A stretch of DNA of 51,214 nucleotides from Chromera velia. Lineage: Eukaryota > Sar > Chromeraceae. The DNA lies in NCBI GenBank assembly GCA_018398765.1, contig JAHBMJ010000293.1:1-51214 (forward strand). Direction: 5' to 3'. Made by a program: the position numbers and the translations under genes. Below the pieces are notes generated by a model. The model was not told the origin of the DNA, ran no database searches, and worked only from the letters and a program-made list of their open reading frames with translations. Below, in pieces: positions 1-10,796 of the stretch. The first letter of the stretch is position 1. Every line of letters begins with the position of its first letter.

Positions 1-1424
1 ATGCGGCTAGGCTCAGCATGCGCGCGGCTCATTCTATTCTGACACATGGAACCACTTATTGTCACTCAGACGCTCACATCGTTACGGGGTAGAGAACGAA
101 ATAGGGGGGGGGAGAGGAATGCATCCTTTTTATCTTTTCCTTCATCTGAAGCAATGTGCACAGACACTCTACACAGACAGAGGAATGCATCTTTTTGTAA
201 AAAAAAGACTAAAAGGAAACGCAGGGCAGAGAGGAACATAGGTAGTGAACGAGAGAGTAGACGGGATAAAGAGATGGCTGCTGAAGAAAACAAAAAATGA
301 GCTAGACGAGAAAAAGAGAGAGGCGTTTGCACATAGAATAGAAAGAAACATAAGAGAGAAGAGCAGTCAGGAGAAGGCAGAACTGACAGGAGTGATGATA
401 GCTGATATGCACAGAAAGCTTTCAAACGGAAACTGTCTCCACCTTTCTTTGTTTAAAGACAGAGCAGGTAAAAAGGTTGGCTCGACAATGAAAATAGACA
501 GAGAGAGAATAAGGAGAGCCCCTTTTTGCTATACGAGAGTGGCACCACGATCGGAACACAGAAGGAAAGCAGCATGCAGGGTGGGAGACAGGGCTGTGGC
601 TGTGACTCAGAGAAAAATTCCGGTAAGGGGGGGAGAAAAGGTGCCGTTACAGAAAAGGACGTGCCAGTTCTGTTGAGGGTGGTTGGGAATCGAGGTGGTG
701 GAAGATGAAATCCATCTGGTGACAGAATGTCCTGTTTTTGACAGAGAGAGAGCAGAGATGTTCAGGAAAATAGAAGAGAAATGGGACAGTAAGATAGAAG
801 AAAGAGCCAGAAAGGCAGCCACAGAAAGAGAAGGGCCCAACAAAGAAGAGGGAAAAAGAGATAACTCAACGCTTTTCTGCTTTCTGTTGAATGAATGTCA
901 TGCTGCAGTGGATGAGTTTTTGGGATGGGCGTCATTCAAACGGAGGGTGTTTGAGGAGTGTTCAGGATGGTGCGGACACATAGAGGGAGACGCTCTGGCC
1001 GCCAGATATGCAGGAATCACCGGAAGGCAGCGGGCGATCGAGAGACTAATAAAAGAATATGAGGAGACGACTGATAACTTAGAGACGACCGAAGGAGCGT
1101 TAGGGTGGGGAAGGAGGGAGCCGCAGAAGAAGATTGATAAAGCGAACAAGAAAAGCGAGGAAGCCCAAATCGCATGCCGTTTTACATCGATTTTCAGGCC
1201 GGAAAGCCAACACGGATCCAGAGCCGTGGCTTAAACAACGAACAATCATGCAGCAGCGGCCAGGGCAACAGACTCTGGCAGGCCCCGAGGGCGGGGTCTG
1301 ATACCTCAGCTTAGGCTGGGGAACGCCCCACCCTGCTAGTAGCTCTGGCGCCGACAGATAGACATAGCGGGAAGGCCCTAGGGCAGAACATATCAATCAA
1401 ATCAATCGAAATCAATCAACTAAA
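1..1424 (+). mobile_element. 3' remnant of a LINE (non-LTR retrotransposon)
   Basis: The region carries the carboxy-terminal part of a reverse-transcriptase polyprotein, a short G+C-rich 3' untranslated stretch (about 1235-1390) and an A-rich tail of AATCA-like units at about 1391-1421, the usual end of a LINE. The 5' part lies outside the window or is lost. A short motif around AGGAATGCATC occurs twice, near 115 and 181. Target-site duplications cannot be checked because the 5' end is missing. Confidence 0.6.
245..1234 (+). pseudogene. LINE reverse transcriptase, C-terminal part, frameshifted
   Basis: Two consecutive frames (245-676 and 683-1234) together give the end of a LINE ORF2 protein. 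A Lys/Glu/Arg-rich linker is followed by a CCHC knuckle split by a frameshift: the CQFC pair ends the first frame and EDEIHLVTECP, with the His and last Cys, opens the second. In intact relatives this knuckle lies downstream of the polymerase domain. The second frame continues about 150 residues past the knuckle and ends at a stop at 1234. Frame changes between about 480 and 690 show the copy is dead. No polymerase catalytic motif is present. Confidence 0.6.
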
Positions 1425-1813
1425 TATTTTAGTAAATACTACTAATCAATTAACAAAGGTTTTTTATCTTTGTTTCCAGCTATAGTTGAATTCTTTATTA
1501 TTTAATATAAAAGGCTAAAACTCTCGGTAAAACCATTATCACTTACATGTATTCGGTGATATATTTATTCAATCAAATCAATAAACTTAAAAGGCTGTAT
1601 TTATGAAAAAACTTAATATTTTATTTACTGTTATTTACTTAATTGAAGCATAGACAACTGGCAGTGTCTGATAACAACTCATTACATTATTAAACATGCT
1701 AAACGGTGATAAAAACTGTAAGGTAGTTAACAGTCACACTAAGTAAAACAGTCGACCGATTTAGCGAATGATTCATGCGTAGGTAGATGAACGCAGGTTC
1801 TTTATTTTTTGTT
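1425..1813. other. A+T-rich spacer without a gene
   Basis: Short TAAA/TTTA-rich sequence between the LINE tail and the last exon of the minus-strand membrane gene. I see no reading frame, RNA gene or clear repeat. The 3' untranslated region and polyadenylation site of the minus-strand gene should lie here. Confidence 0.5.
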
Positions 1814-4800
1814 CTACACAGAGAGCGGGGTTCCGAAAACTGACGCAAGCGCAATGGAACGCTTTCGAGCCCCAAGCTCGCGAAGGAGAAAAGATGATAT
1901 TCCTAATCCGGCCGCCAACTGCGCAAACCTGCAAGGGACATGGATCAAAAAGAGGAAAAATAAGCCCATATCATTCGTGTACGCGGAAAGACGCCTGACG
2001 CAATCAAACGACAGACAGTCAAACGGAAATCAAACCACGTTACAGGTGTGCACGCAACATACGCAAGTGAATGAGAAGAAATGTCGCCCGTTTCTTTCCC
2101 TTGTTTCACTTTGAGGCTTGATTCTTCTTCGGCAGGCCGCCCAAAAGCAGAAAATATCAAAAGAAGTAGCCATTCGAATACAGGGAAACAGAGAATGAGA
2201 CAGACAGATTGTCTGACAGGCAAGCAGACAGAAAAGAAGAGATACAAACCTGTCGTGAAGATCCGCCTGGATGCCCTCGCTGACGTCTCCGGCCGCGAGA
2301 GCTTCCGCAAGAGCAGCCCTCGAGGGTCTCTCCCTCTCTCGAGTGCCCCGGGGGCCCCGCCCTCGACCCGCCACCACACCCAGACGCGCCGCCGCAGGTT
2401 CACAAAGAGCAGCTCGGAGGGAGTGGCCGGGAGTCATTGCATTGCCCCGCCCCCCCCTCCTTCCTCCTGCAGAAGCAAACACCCACGGTGTGTCACCCCT
2501 GCGTACCATCCGCAAACCCTGAGAGGCCATCCCCCTTGGTACGCCCTTCTGCCCCCCCCCTGACACTGCCACAGCGACTGAAGAGGGGCCCCCAGGTGCT
2601 GCGATAGAGAGGGGCGGCTCCGGCTCTGCTGGGGGGGAGTCGCAAGACATCGAGACGGAATTTGCACCTTCATGGCTGGTGTCTCGAAAGAGCGCCTGTG
2701 AGGACACTCGGCTGTCTTGGCTTGAAGAAGAAGAAGAAGAAGAAGAGAAGGATGCCGAATCTCCGGAAGAGGAGGGCAGACCCTCATCTCTTTCTCCTTC
2801 CCCTTTTTCGTTCTGAAGACCCTCCATTTCTCCCCCCTCTGTCTGTCTCTGTCTCTGTCTCTGTCTGAGTGCACTCGGAGGCAGAAGAGGAGAGCGACTC
2901 TGGTTATGAGAGTCTGCTGCAAAGGCCAAGGGAAGGTTTCCACTTTCCTCCATTTCAACGACTGTGTTGTCTCCCTGTTCCCCTACACTCATTTCCTTCC
3001 CTCCTGCAAACTCTTCCCTCAAATGAGAATGAGAGGGAAGCAAAGACTCCTCTTCACCCTCGTCCTCTTCTCCACTACGCGCCTCTTCACCCCCCACTCT
3101 CGCTCTCTCTCTTTCCTCCTTCAACGCACACACACCCCTCCTTTCTCCCTCTTCTGATCCCTCCCTACTCTCTGCCATCAAACGAACGTACTTCTTCTTC
3201 TTCCTCTTCTTCTTCCAACTCCGTTCCTCCCCTCCCATACCACACGTGAATTGACTTGAAGAACTCAACCCAAAACCGCATTGAGAGGCTCGCACGTCAC
3301 AATCACTTCCAATTTCCAAATCACCACAGCTCTCTTGAGTCTGTACACAATCAGAAGGCGCGGAAACAGAAAAGGGCAGACGCGAACTTTTTTCCCCTTC
3401 CGCCCCCGTCTCATCGAACCGCCGTCTCCTCCGATGGCGACGGTGCCGTCGAGGTCGCGCCTGGCCCCCTCTTTGCACCATTCTTTCCTCTTTTCTCTTT
3501 TTGCGTTCCATGGCCAAAAAGGACAAAGGGGGGAAGGGAAAAGGACGGAGGCTGGAGACGGCAGAAGCGGCTGGGTCGAACATCCGTTTTGTTTCCTGTA
3601 AATCTCCGTCGCCATCTCCCCCCTCGCTTTCCTCCCTCTGGCCTATAGAATTCAAACGAGAGGGTATAAGACTCTCCACCTCATTTTCTATCGACTGTCT
3701 CCTCGAAACTCCAGCACTAGCTGCTGCAGACGTGAGGGCACGCCAGCTCAACAAGTCATTCATTTCAATCCCCCCCTCTGACATCTCGCGGCGGTGTTTC
3801 CGGGAGGTCAACCCTCCACCGCCCCCTCCTGCGAGACGCCGCAGAGGCAAAGGACGGTTTGAGGACCCTCGTCTCGCCCTCCCCCCTTCCCTCTCTGTCT
3901 GAGGTTGTCTTTCCTGCAGAGACGGCGACAGACCAGAGAAGGTCGTCAACCCATCCTCGCCTACCCTCCGTCCTGAGACGGAATGGCTCATCCTTCGGGG
4001 GGCAGAGGTGCGGGACGCATCGAGGCACCGTCTCTCAAGGGCCCCGGCAAACTCCATTTCCGCAGTGGCCACCCCCTCAAGGAAAACCAGACTTCGCAAC
4101 ATTCGCTTTACGGGACCAACTGATCGACCCATTGCGGGGCCATGCGGACCCCCTCCTCTCCTATGAACTTCCATAACAACACCTAATACTTCCTCTGCAG
4201 AAATGCCGTCTACTCCTAAGAGGTTACTCTCTCTCTCGGTCCCGTCTCTCAGACTGTGGTTCAGGCTGTTCGCACGGCGAGAGGGGAAAAGGGCGTTTCG
4301 CGACGATGCTACGGAGGGAGCAGGGGAAGCCTCTGCTGTCTGGGGAGGGGGAGAGGAATGTTCTGTGTCTGGAATGGGAACAAGATCTTTTAACTGCTCT
4401 GCCGTTGGTCTCTTCTCTTCTTCATCAACACCTGCCGCCCCTCTTTCCCCTTCTGCCCCCTCCCGTTGCTGGAAGGAGTCCTTCTCTTTCGTTTCTTTCA
4501 ATGGGGGCTTCTTGGTCGCTCCAGCCAGAGGCAAGGGAAGCTGAAGGAAGGAGGACGAGAGCCCCACCCGCCCCCCGTCATCGCTTCCCGACGCCTCTGT
4601 GTTCTTTCTTGAAGACGACAGAGGCACCAAGCTCACTCGGCCAGACAGGCCGGGGGAATTCTCGGCAGAGAAGAGACCTGACGCACGCACGGACAAATCC
4701 CCCTCAGGGGGGGAGGGCGGCTGCATTCCCACTCCCGGTCTGCGATTATCTGAAGGGGGGGTGCCGAGAACTTCCAAGCAGTGGTGCAGGGAGGCTGAGG

Positions 4801-7060
4801 GGGCAGCGATCAAGGTTCCCTCTCCTGTCTGAGAACGTGCAAGCGAGAATGCGGAGGAGCCCGAAGGCTGCCGACCTGATCCAGGTCTCAGACTATGCGG
4901 AGACGGCGAAAACGAAACGCCGGGGTCGGTGTCAAGGGCCCCGACTAGGTCAGAGACCCCGGAATCGTCCAAAAAGGGCGGTGCGACAATACTTGCCTCA
5001 ACACTCTCCCTCTGATGGGGGGGCGAATCATCCACACCTGTCCTTCCACCTCCCGCAGACGTCTCCATTCCGAGCTCTAAGTCCATTCCCTCTCGTTCTT
5101 GCTGTCTAGTGGAAAAGGAGACTTTGGCTTTTTTGGACTCCCTCACCCCTCTCGGAGAAGGGACACTAGAGGAAGAGGGAGGAAGAAGGACAGCTGCAGA
5201 TGAGGAAGAACCGACAGATTCGTCCTGCCGATTTCTTGGACGCCTCTCCGCTTCTCCTTCTTCCCTTCCATTTCTACTTCCGTCTCTCTGTCTCTGTCGA
5301 GGCCTTGCAGCACTACCCCTTTCTCTATTCTCCTCGGCCTCCTTCTCCCTCACAGACCTCAGTAGATCGGCAACAAACCTAGCTCCCTTCAGAGGAATAG
5401 CTACGGACCGCCACGATGACTGGCCATGCGCCCCCCCCTCTTCCCCTCTTCGATGACTGTTTGTGCTCATGCGAGAGGACAACACCTGACCCCTCTCTTC
5501 TGGGTTTGGAGGAACCCGCACTCCCAGAGAAAACGCATACGGAAACCTATCTGCACCCTCACTTGCTCCTGCTGCCTGTGCTTCTGCAGGCGGGGGGACA
5601 ACAGAGACAGACAGCGCCTCTTGTTCTTCTCTTGCTGCTATACCTGAGAGTCGGTGGAGTCTTCTGAAGGGATGTGAGAACACAGAAGAGGCGGCACTAG
5701 GGTCAAATCTCACCCCCCCACTATTACTTCCACTGTTCCCATGGGGAGACGCAGATCCTTCACCCGATCCCCCCCCAAAGCCCTCTTCCATAGTGGCCAG
5801 TTCAAATGACGGGGGGGGAAGAGAAGGACCGCCCCCTTCTCTCCGAAAGAAAAACCACGAACCCCCTCCTCTTCCTACAGGCCCAGATACTTCCCCCCCA
5901 CCTGTCTCTGCAGAACGAGAGAGAGAAAGAGAACCTGACGCATTCGGACCAGGACGAGGAGAAGGGGAAGAGTCTGTGGGTAATAGCAGAGCGACCCTTC
6001 GAGAGTCTGCTTCTGCTTCACCGGATTCAAACGGGCGTCTGAACAGACGTGCAATTCGGAGCACACACACCCAACAACAGTTCGAACTGCCATCTGAGAC
6101 AGAACCCTGACCCTCCCTGTCCCTACCAAGAACCGCAATTTCATCATTCTGTCTCCCTGTCTCCCTCCCTACATCCCTTCGAGACCCCCCCGCTAGATTT
6201 GGGTACCTTCGTGATATATCCGCTGCCACAGCCTCCAAGAACGTTTCCCCTCTTTCATTTTCTATCTCCCCTCTACCTCTCCCCTGCGTCCGTCCTCTCG
6301 TTCTCCGCCTCGTCTCTCCATCTGTCTCTCCCGTCTCTCTGATCAACGCACGCAGAGCACGAGGAGACACAACGGAAGTCCCAAACTCTTCTCGCAAAGA
6401 ACGCAAGAGACGCCAATGAGGACATGAGAACAAAAGAGGGGGGACCCCCTCGTCTTCTTCCGATTCCCCCTCCTCCCTTTCTCCCAATCCCCCAACAGAT
6501 CTCGAGGGGGACGACAAGAGGGGAAGAGACTCGGGGCGTCTCGCAACGACACCCATTCGGCCTCTGTCTCTGTCTCTGTCTCTCCTTCCATCTTCGCACT
6601 CTCTTCCTGCCCCGTCTCTTCTCACCACTCTCCCTGTCTGGAGGTTCCCCCTCAAGCGGTGCTGTCCGCCTTGCTGGTGACTGACAGGCAGTGACACCGC
6701 AACAGGAGCAGAGAAGTCACCCCGGCGAAGAGACCGGAGATACCTCAAATAGACCTCCCGGACAATCCTGCATGAGAGGACGAACACACACGGAGGGAAA
6801 AACATACCACAGAGAGAATGTATGTACCAGTGAAACGCTCCTGCACGATGGGCAGATTTCTTTGCCCTCCTGTCGCCTGTTGTCCGCCCGTCTATGTATT
6901 TTCAAGCCGACAGTTTCGTCGGTTCCTCTCAATCCCTTTCTCAGGGCCCATTTCTCATTGTGATTTCTTTCCCTTTCTCTCCCTCGCCTCCTATTTCTCC
7001 CACAAGCTCTCCATGTGCGTGCGTCAGAGACGAAGACAGACATAAAAAGAGGCGGACACA

Positions 7061-7111
<51 letters not shown>

Positions 7112-10089
7112 AGAGAGAAAGACAACCCCTTCCACCCACCCGTCTGCCTCTGCCGCTGCCTCTTCCTCTTTGCGACGCGCCTCCTCCTCCAACTGCCGTC
7201 TCTGAGCCCTCGCAGCTGCACCCACCCACCCATTCATGCCACGCACACATCATCATGCACAATGCAACACAACACAGACAACGAAGAGTCCCATTCAGAA
7301 AGACACAGGGTTCCAGATCAGAACACAGCTTCACAAAGAAGGAAGGCGCTCCCAAGGGGACGGTCGTCGAAAAAGGAAAGCAGCAACCTCGAAACCGATC
7401 CAGCGTCACGCAACACCAAACGTCCAAAACCTCTCCGAGGCACTGCAAACCAAGCACAGCCTCAATCAAGGTCATTACGTCAAAAAAGAAGATGGAACAA
7501 CGAAACCACCACCCCAAAACGCTACCGAACGCACCCAACTGCGCACCTCCAATTCCCACCACAGCTGCCGTCATGGAGCAACAGAACGCGGCCCCCTCCC
7601 ACAACAAAAGACCTGCCGGGGCCTCCACTACACTGATTTCGCTTTTGTGTTCCAATTCTGCCCCCCTCAGCCTTCCCGCTTCTCCCTCTTTCTCCCTCTC
7701 TTCCAATACAAACGACCACAGGCACAAAGCCAAACCCAAGCCTGCCCTCGCCACAGTCGCAGCAGCTAGAGCCCATGTGCCGCTCTCCATCGAACGACCG
7801 GAGGGCAGACCCCACAACAACCTGTCTCCATCCCTTCCCCCGAACGTCCCCCTCCGCCTCGACCTAGACAGACTGAACGCCCCCGCAGCGTTCCCCCCCA
7901 GTGTGGCAGAGAACACGGCAGAGAGCAGGAGGGTGCCCAACATTGCGAAGAGGGGTCGCTCGGAATCCTCTAGAGGGAGGGGTTGGAGGAGGGGCACCAG
8001 CGGACGGTCAGGCATCACCGCAAATACGGGCTGCATGCAAACACCCAAATCGAGGCTGTGATTGTGCTTTTTGTCTGGCAACATCACTTTTCTGACACCG
8101 GAGCTCTGGAAGAAGCATTGATAGTTTTTATACAACAAAACGCCAAACGAGAGCACAGAAAGACAGACTATGCAAGAAAGGAGAAGGAAGCAAATCACCT
8201 CTGCGAGATGACACCTAAAATTTGTGGCACAAACATCTTCCTGAAGCGATTGTGAGTGTGAGGCCGTCGAAGGACGACGAAGAAAGCAGCCTGGCTGTGC
8301 ACACAGTTGACTGACCACCGCGACTGCCAAGAAGAGCACGAGAAGTGCCGTCCGCAGCAGCCTGACCGCAGACGCCCACAACTCCCACACCCCTGGAGCG
8401 AGCACAGACAGAGACAGACTCGCGTCCACTGCATCGTTCTCAGCTCCCGACACAGTCACTCTCTCCCCCTCTGCCGCCATCCGTTTGCTCGTCTCCTTCT
8501 GAAGTCCCGTCTGGGAACGTGTCAGGCTCTCCAGAGCAAAATGACGCAACACGAGAATAATCACAGCCCCGCAGAGGACCACGAGCACCCTGTGAAGAAT
8601 CAGATCTTCCCAGTCCAACAATGCCAGGGGGGAGTGGTAAAGAGGGATGGAGGGGTGTGGGGTATCTGTATGGAGGGGAGACTGCTGCAGAATTCTTCTG
8701 AAGAAAGAGACGTGGAACAATGAGGAGGGAGGATTGGATGACTCGGAGACTGTGACTGAAGTGAACTCGAAGTCGTACAGAGCTGCTGAGGCTGAGACGG
8801 TGGGGTGAGAGCTCACTGTTTCCTCCTGTCCTGTCTGTGTCTGGCCTCTGTCTGGCCCTCTTTGTCTTTCCGGGGCCGTCTCCTCAATCCCACCGCCACC
8901 CAAAACAGTCTGGGAGGCAAACAGGTCAAACACAGGGAGGACATCGAAGGGAGACAACAGCCCCCCGAGAATCGCTAGAGGGAAAACAACGCAAATTGAA
9001 GACAGGGGGGGACCCCAGCTGCAAACAGACAGACAGAGAGACAGACGCTTTGCACCGCAGAAGGAAGCTGGCATCAAATCACTTGCAATGAATTTGTTGT
9101 CTCTTTCCAACGACTATGTGAGATAAAGGCAAACAAGAACAATACCGAAGGGAAGGAAGAGAGAGTCAGGGAGGCGAAGACAGCCAGCATGAAAAAATGA
9201 ATGAATGAATCAATGCACCAATGAGTACACGACAAAAAGAAACGACAGATTTCTGGTCAAATTTGGTTCAGGGGACGAAACGACCAGAGCAACTTGCGTG
9301 ATACCCGTTCAAACAAATCCTGAAAGTGCTATTGCAGTTGGGAAACAAAAGAGAAGAGAAGACGGGCTCAACACAAACGGCGCACCTCCCTCCCCGGAAC
9401 GACGAGAGACCCTCCAGCAGACCTGCAAGAGAACAGACAGAGAGCGCACAGCACCACTGTGTGCAAGAACAGAAACCTGACAGACGCAGATTGAAAGGTG
9501 ACCAGGCAGACTGAGAGATGCACAGAGACTGGGGCACTCCTGCCATTTTCTCCTCACGCAGCCTCACTGAGGACAACAAAATGAAAAATCGCAATAATCT
9601 GTCTATCTGTGAAAGTTTGACAGAGCCCGACTGCATTATGTGAAAATCCGTTCTGTGCAAGCAACATGAGAATCCGTATGTATGTTGAGTGGCGGAGTAC
9701 ACCTCACCTCCAAGCAGCAGAGCGACTGTGCCGCACATCAGCAGCAGACAGATCTGGAGTGCAAACGCGCAGATGAGAAGAGTGTTTGCAAGAAGTGCAA
9801 AACGGTGCTTTTCCCTTCCCAGCAGTCTCAGCTGGAACATATTCTTCACGAGTTGGTTGCACCGTCTCCGTCTCACACGAGACGGCAAAAAGAGAAAAGA
9901 CACCAGCGTTGCAATGTACTCGACAACACATATCAACAGGTGAGCTGCCAACAAAAGTACCGCCACAGTTGCAGCGAACTCCCCAGGTTCTACTGAGTGT
10001 GCCATTTCTCTTGCCCTCTTGTCCACACACATCCCTAGGAGGTACCAGGAGAACCCGGCACCCACCGCGTGAATTGTGGACACAGACAT
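1814..10089 (-). CDS. Large multi-pass membrane protein with 1,500-residue low-complexity tail (8 exons)
   Basis: Model: exons 10089-9708, 9422-9386, 9018-7547, 7442-7335, 7215-7140, 6869-6828, 6767-2250 and 1928-1814, all GT-AG with matching phases, giving about 2,249 residues ending in TAG. The ATG at 10089 opens a frame with two hydrophobic spans in exon 1. Exon 3 adds about six more, including segments near the motifs WEDLILHRVLVVL and ERPLFAMLGTLLL. Exon 5 encodes a charged coiled-coil-like stretch (RRQLEEEARRKEEEAA). Exon 7 is a huge Ser/Arg/Glu/Gly-rich tail with homopolymer runs and no recognisable domain. Within exon 3, about 93 nt after CATCTCGCAGAG (near 8151) could be an in-frame intron or a further membrane span. 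I do not recognise the family. An alternative reading through 6841 gives EICPSCR, which resembles the end of a RING finger, but no other RING cysteines are seen. It is transcribed away from the receptor-like gene at 10713. Confidence 0.6.
7053..7110. repeat. (AC)n(AG)n microsatellite
   Basis: About 13 AC units run directly into about 15 AG units. The array lies inside the intron between the exons ending at 7140 and starting at 6869 of the minus-strand membrane gene, where it reads as a long pyrimidine tract in the sense direction. Confidence 0.9.
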
Positions 10090-10712
10090 GATGATACAGT
10101 CCTCTCCACTCCATCAAATCCTTCGAGCTCAACTTTCACTTTGTCATCCATGGAAACCTTCTGCGGCAAGATCATCGTATGGTGTGAAGACCAGTATACA
10201 TCTTGCGTTGTCAGCATGATACAGCATGCATGGTATATACATAATATAGGACGCGTACGGCTGCAGCATAGGGCATGCTAGGGCAGCATCAGATACCGCG
10301 TGGCATACCGCGTGGCCGCGCCGGCACGGAGCCGCGCGGTTCATGCATGCATGCATGAACTTTTGGGGGCCACGGCATGCATGCTCCCTGCCTGCATGGG
10401 AGCATTTCAGTGTGTCAGATCTCTTATCGCCTCTCCGGGCGTGTCAGATCAGATGCATGGCCTGTAGGCTCCATGAAGCTAGCACTGAGATGCACTGAGT
10501 GCAGCGGATCTTTGATCACGCAAGCACCTCAAACAGACGTACCCCGACACAGATATATTCGTACACGTTTGTAGGTATGACTCGCTACTTGCTGAAAGTG
10601 AAGTTGTGGCCGTGTAGTTGGGCCTGGACGTACATGAGGCCGCTGCGTCTTTTTCCGAAAAACTGATCACCGATTACCCAGTTTACTGACTCTGCTGCTT
10701 ACGTGCTCACTC
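10090..10712. promoter_or_regulatory. Divergent promoter region with GCATGC cluster
   Basis: The 623 bp between the two divergent start codons (10089 minus, 10713 plus) must hold the promoters of both genes. It contains many CATGCATG/GCATGC words: near 10222-10232, 10268-10280, a run at 10341-10358, one at 10374-10384, and single ATGCA sites near 10453 and 10491. A perfect 8-bp stem (ATGCTCCC at 10381-10388 with GGGAGCAT at 10398-10405) follows the run. The words GTGTCAGATC recur near 10412 and 10441. No TATA box is obvious. Assigning regulatory function is inference. Confidence 0.5.
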
Positions 10713-10796
10713 ATGCTGATTCTCGTCGCGGGGACCTTTCTTTTTTTCTCCATTTTTGCTGTTCTTTTGCCTTCGAGCGGGGTCGTGCTGGGAGAG
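10713..10796 (+). other. Signal peptide of the receptor-like protein
   Basis: The first 28 residues are MLILVAGTFLFF followed by more hydrophobic residues and SSGVVLGEE, a classic n/h/c-region arrangement with likely cleavage near Gly-Glu. It supports the ATG at 10713 and an extracellular location of the modules that follow. Confidence 0.75.

Noticed and set aside
2030-6805. Many long plus-strand frames opposite the minus-strand tail exon
   Set aside because: They are Pro/Ser/Leu-rich antisense readings of the low-complexity coding exon and have no start context or splice support.
6841-6870. EICPSCR as the end of a RING finger in the minus-strand membrane protein
   Set aside because: The earlier Cys/His pairs are absent, and the frame that matches both flanking exon phases reads through this segment as AKKSAHRAGAFHW.
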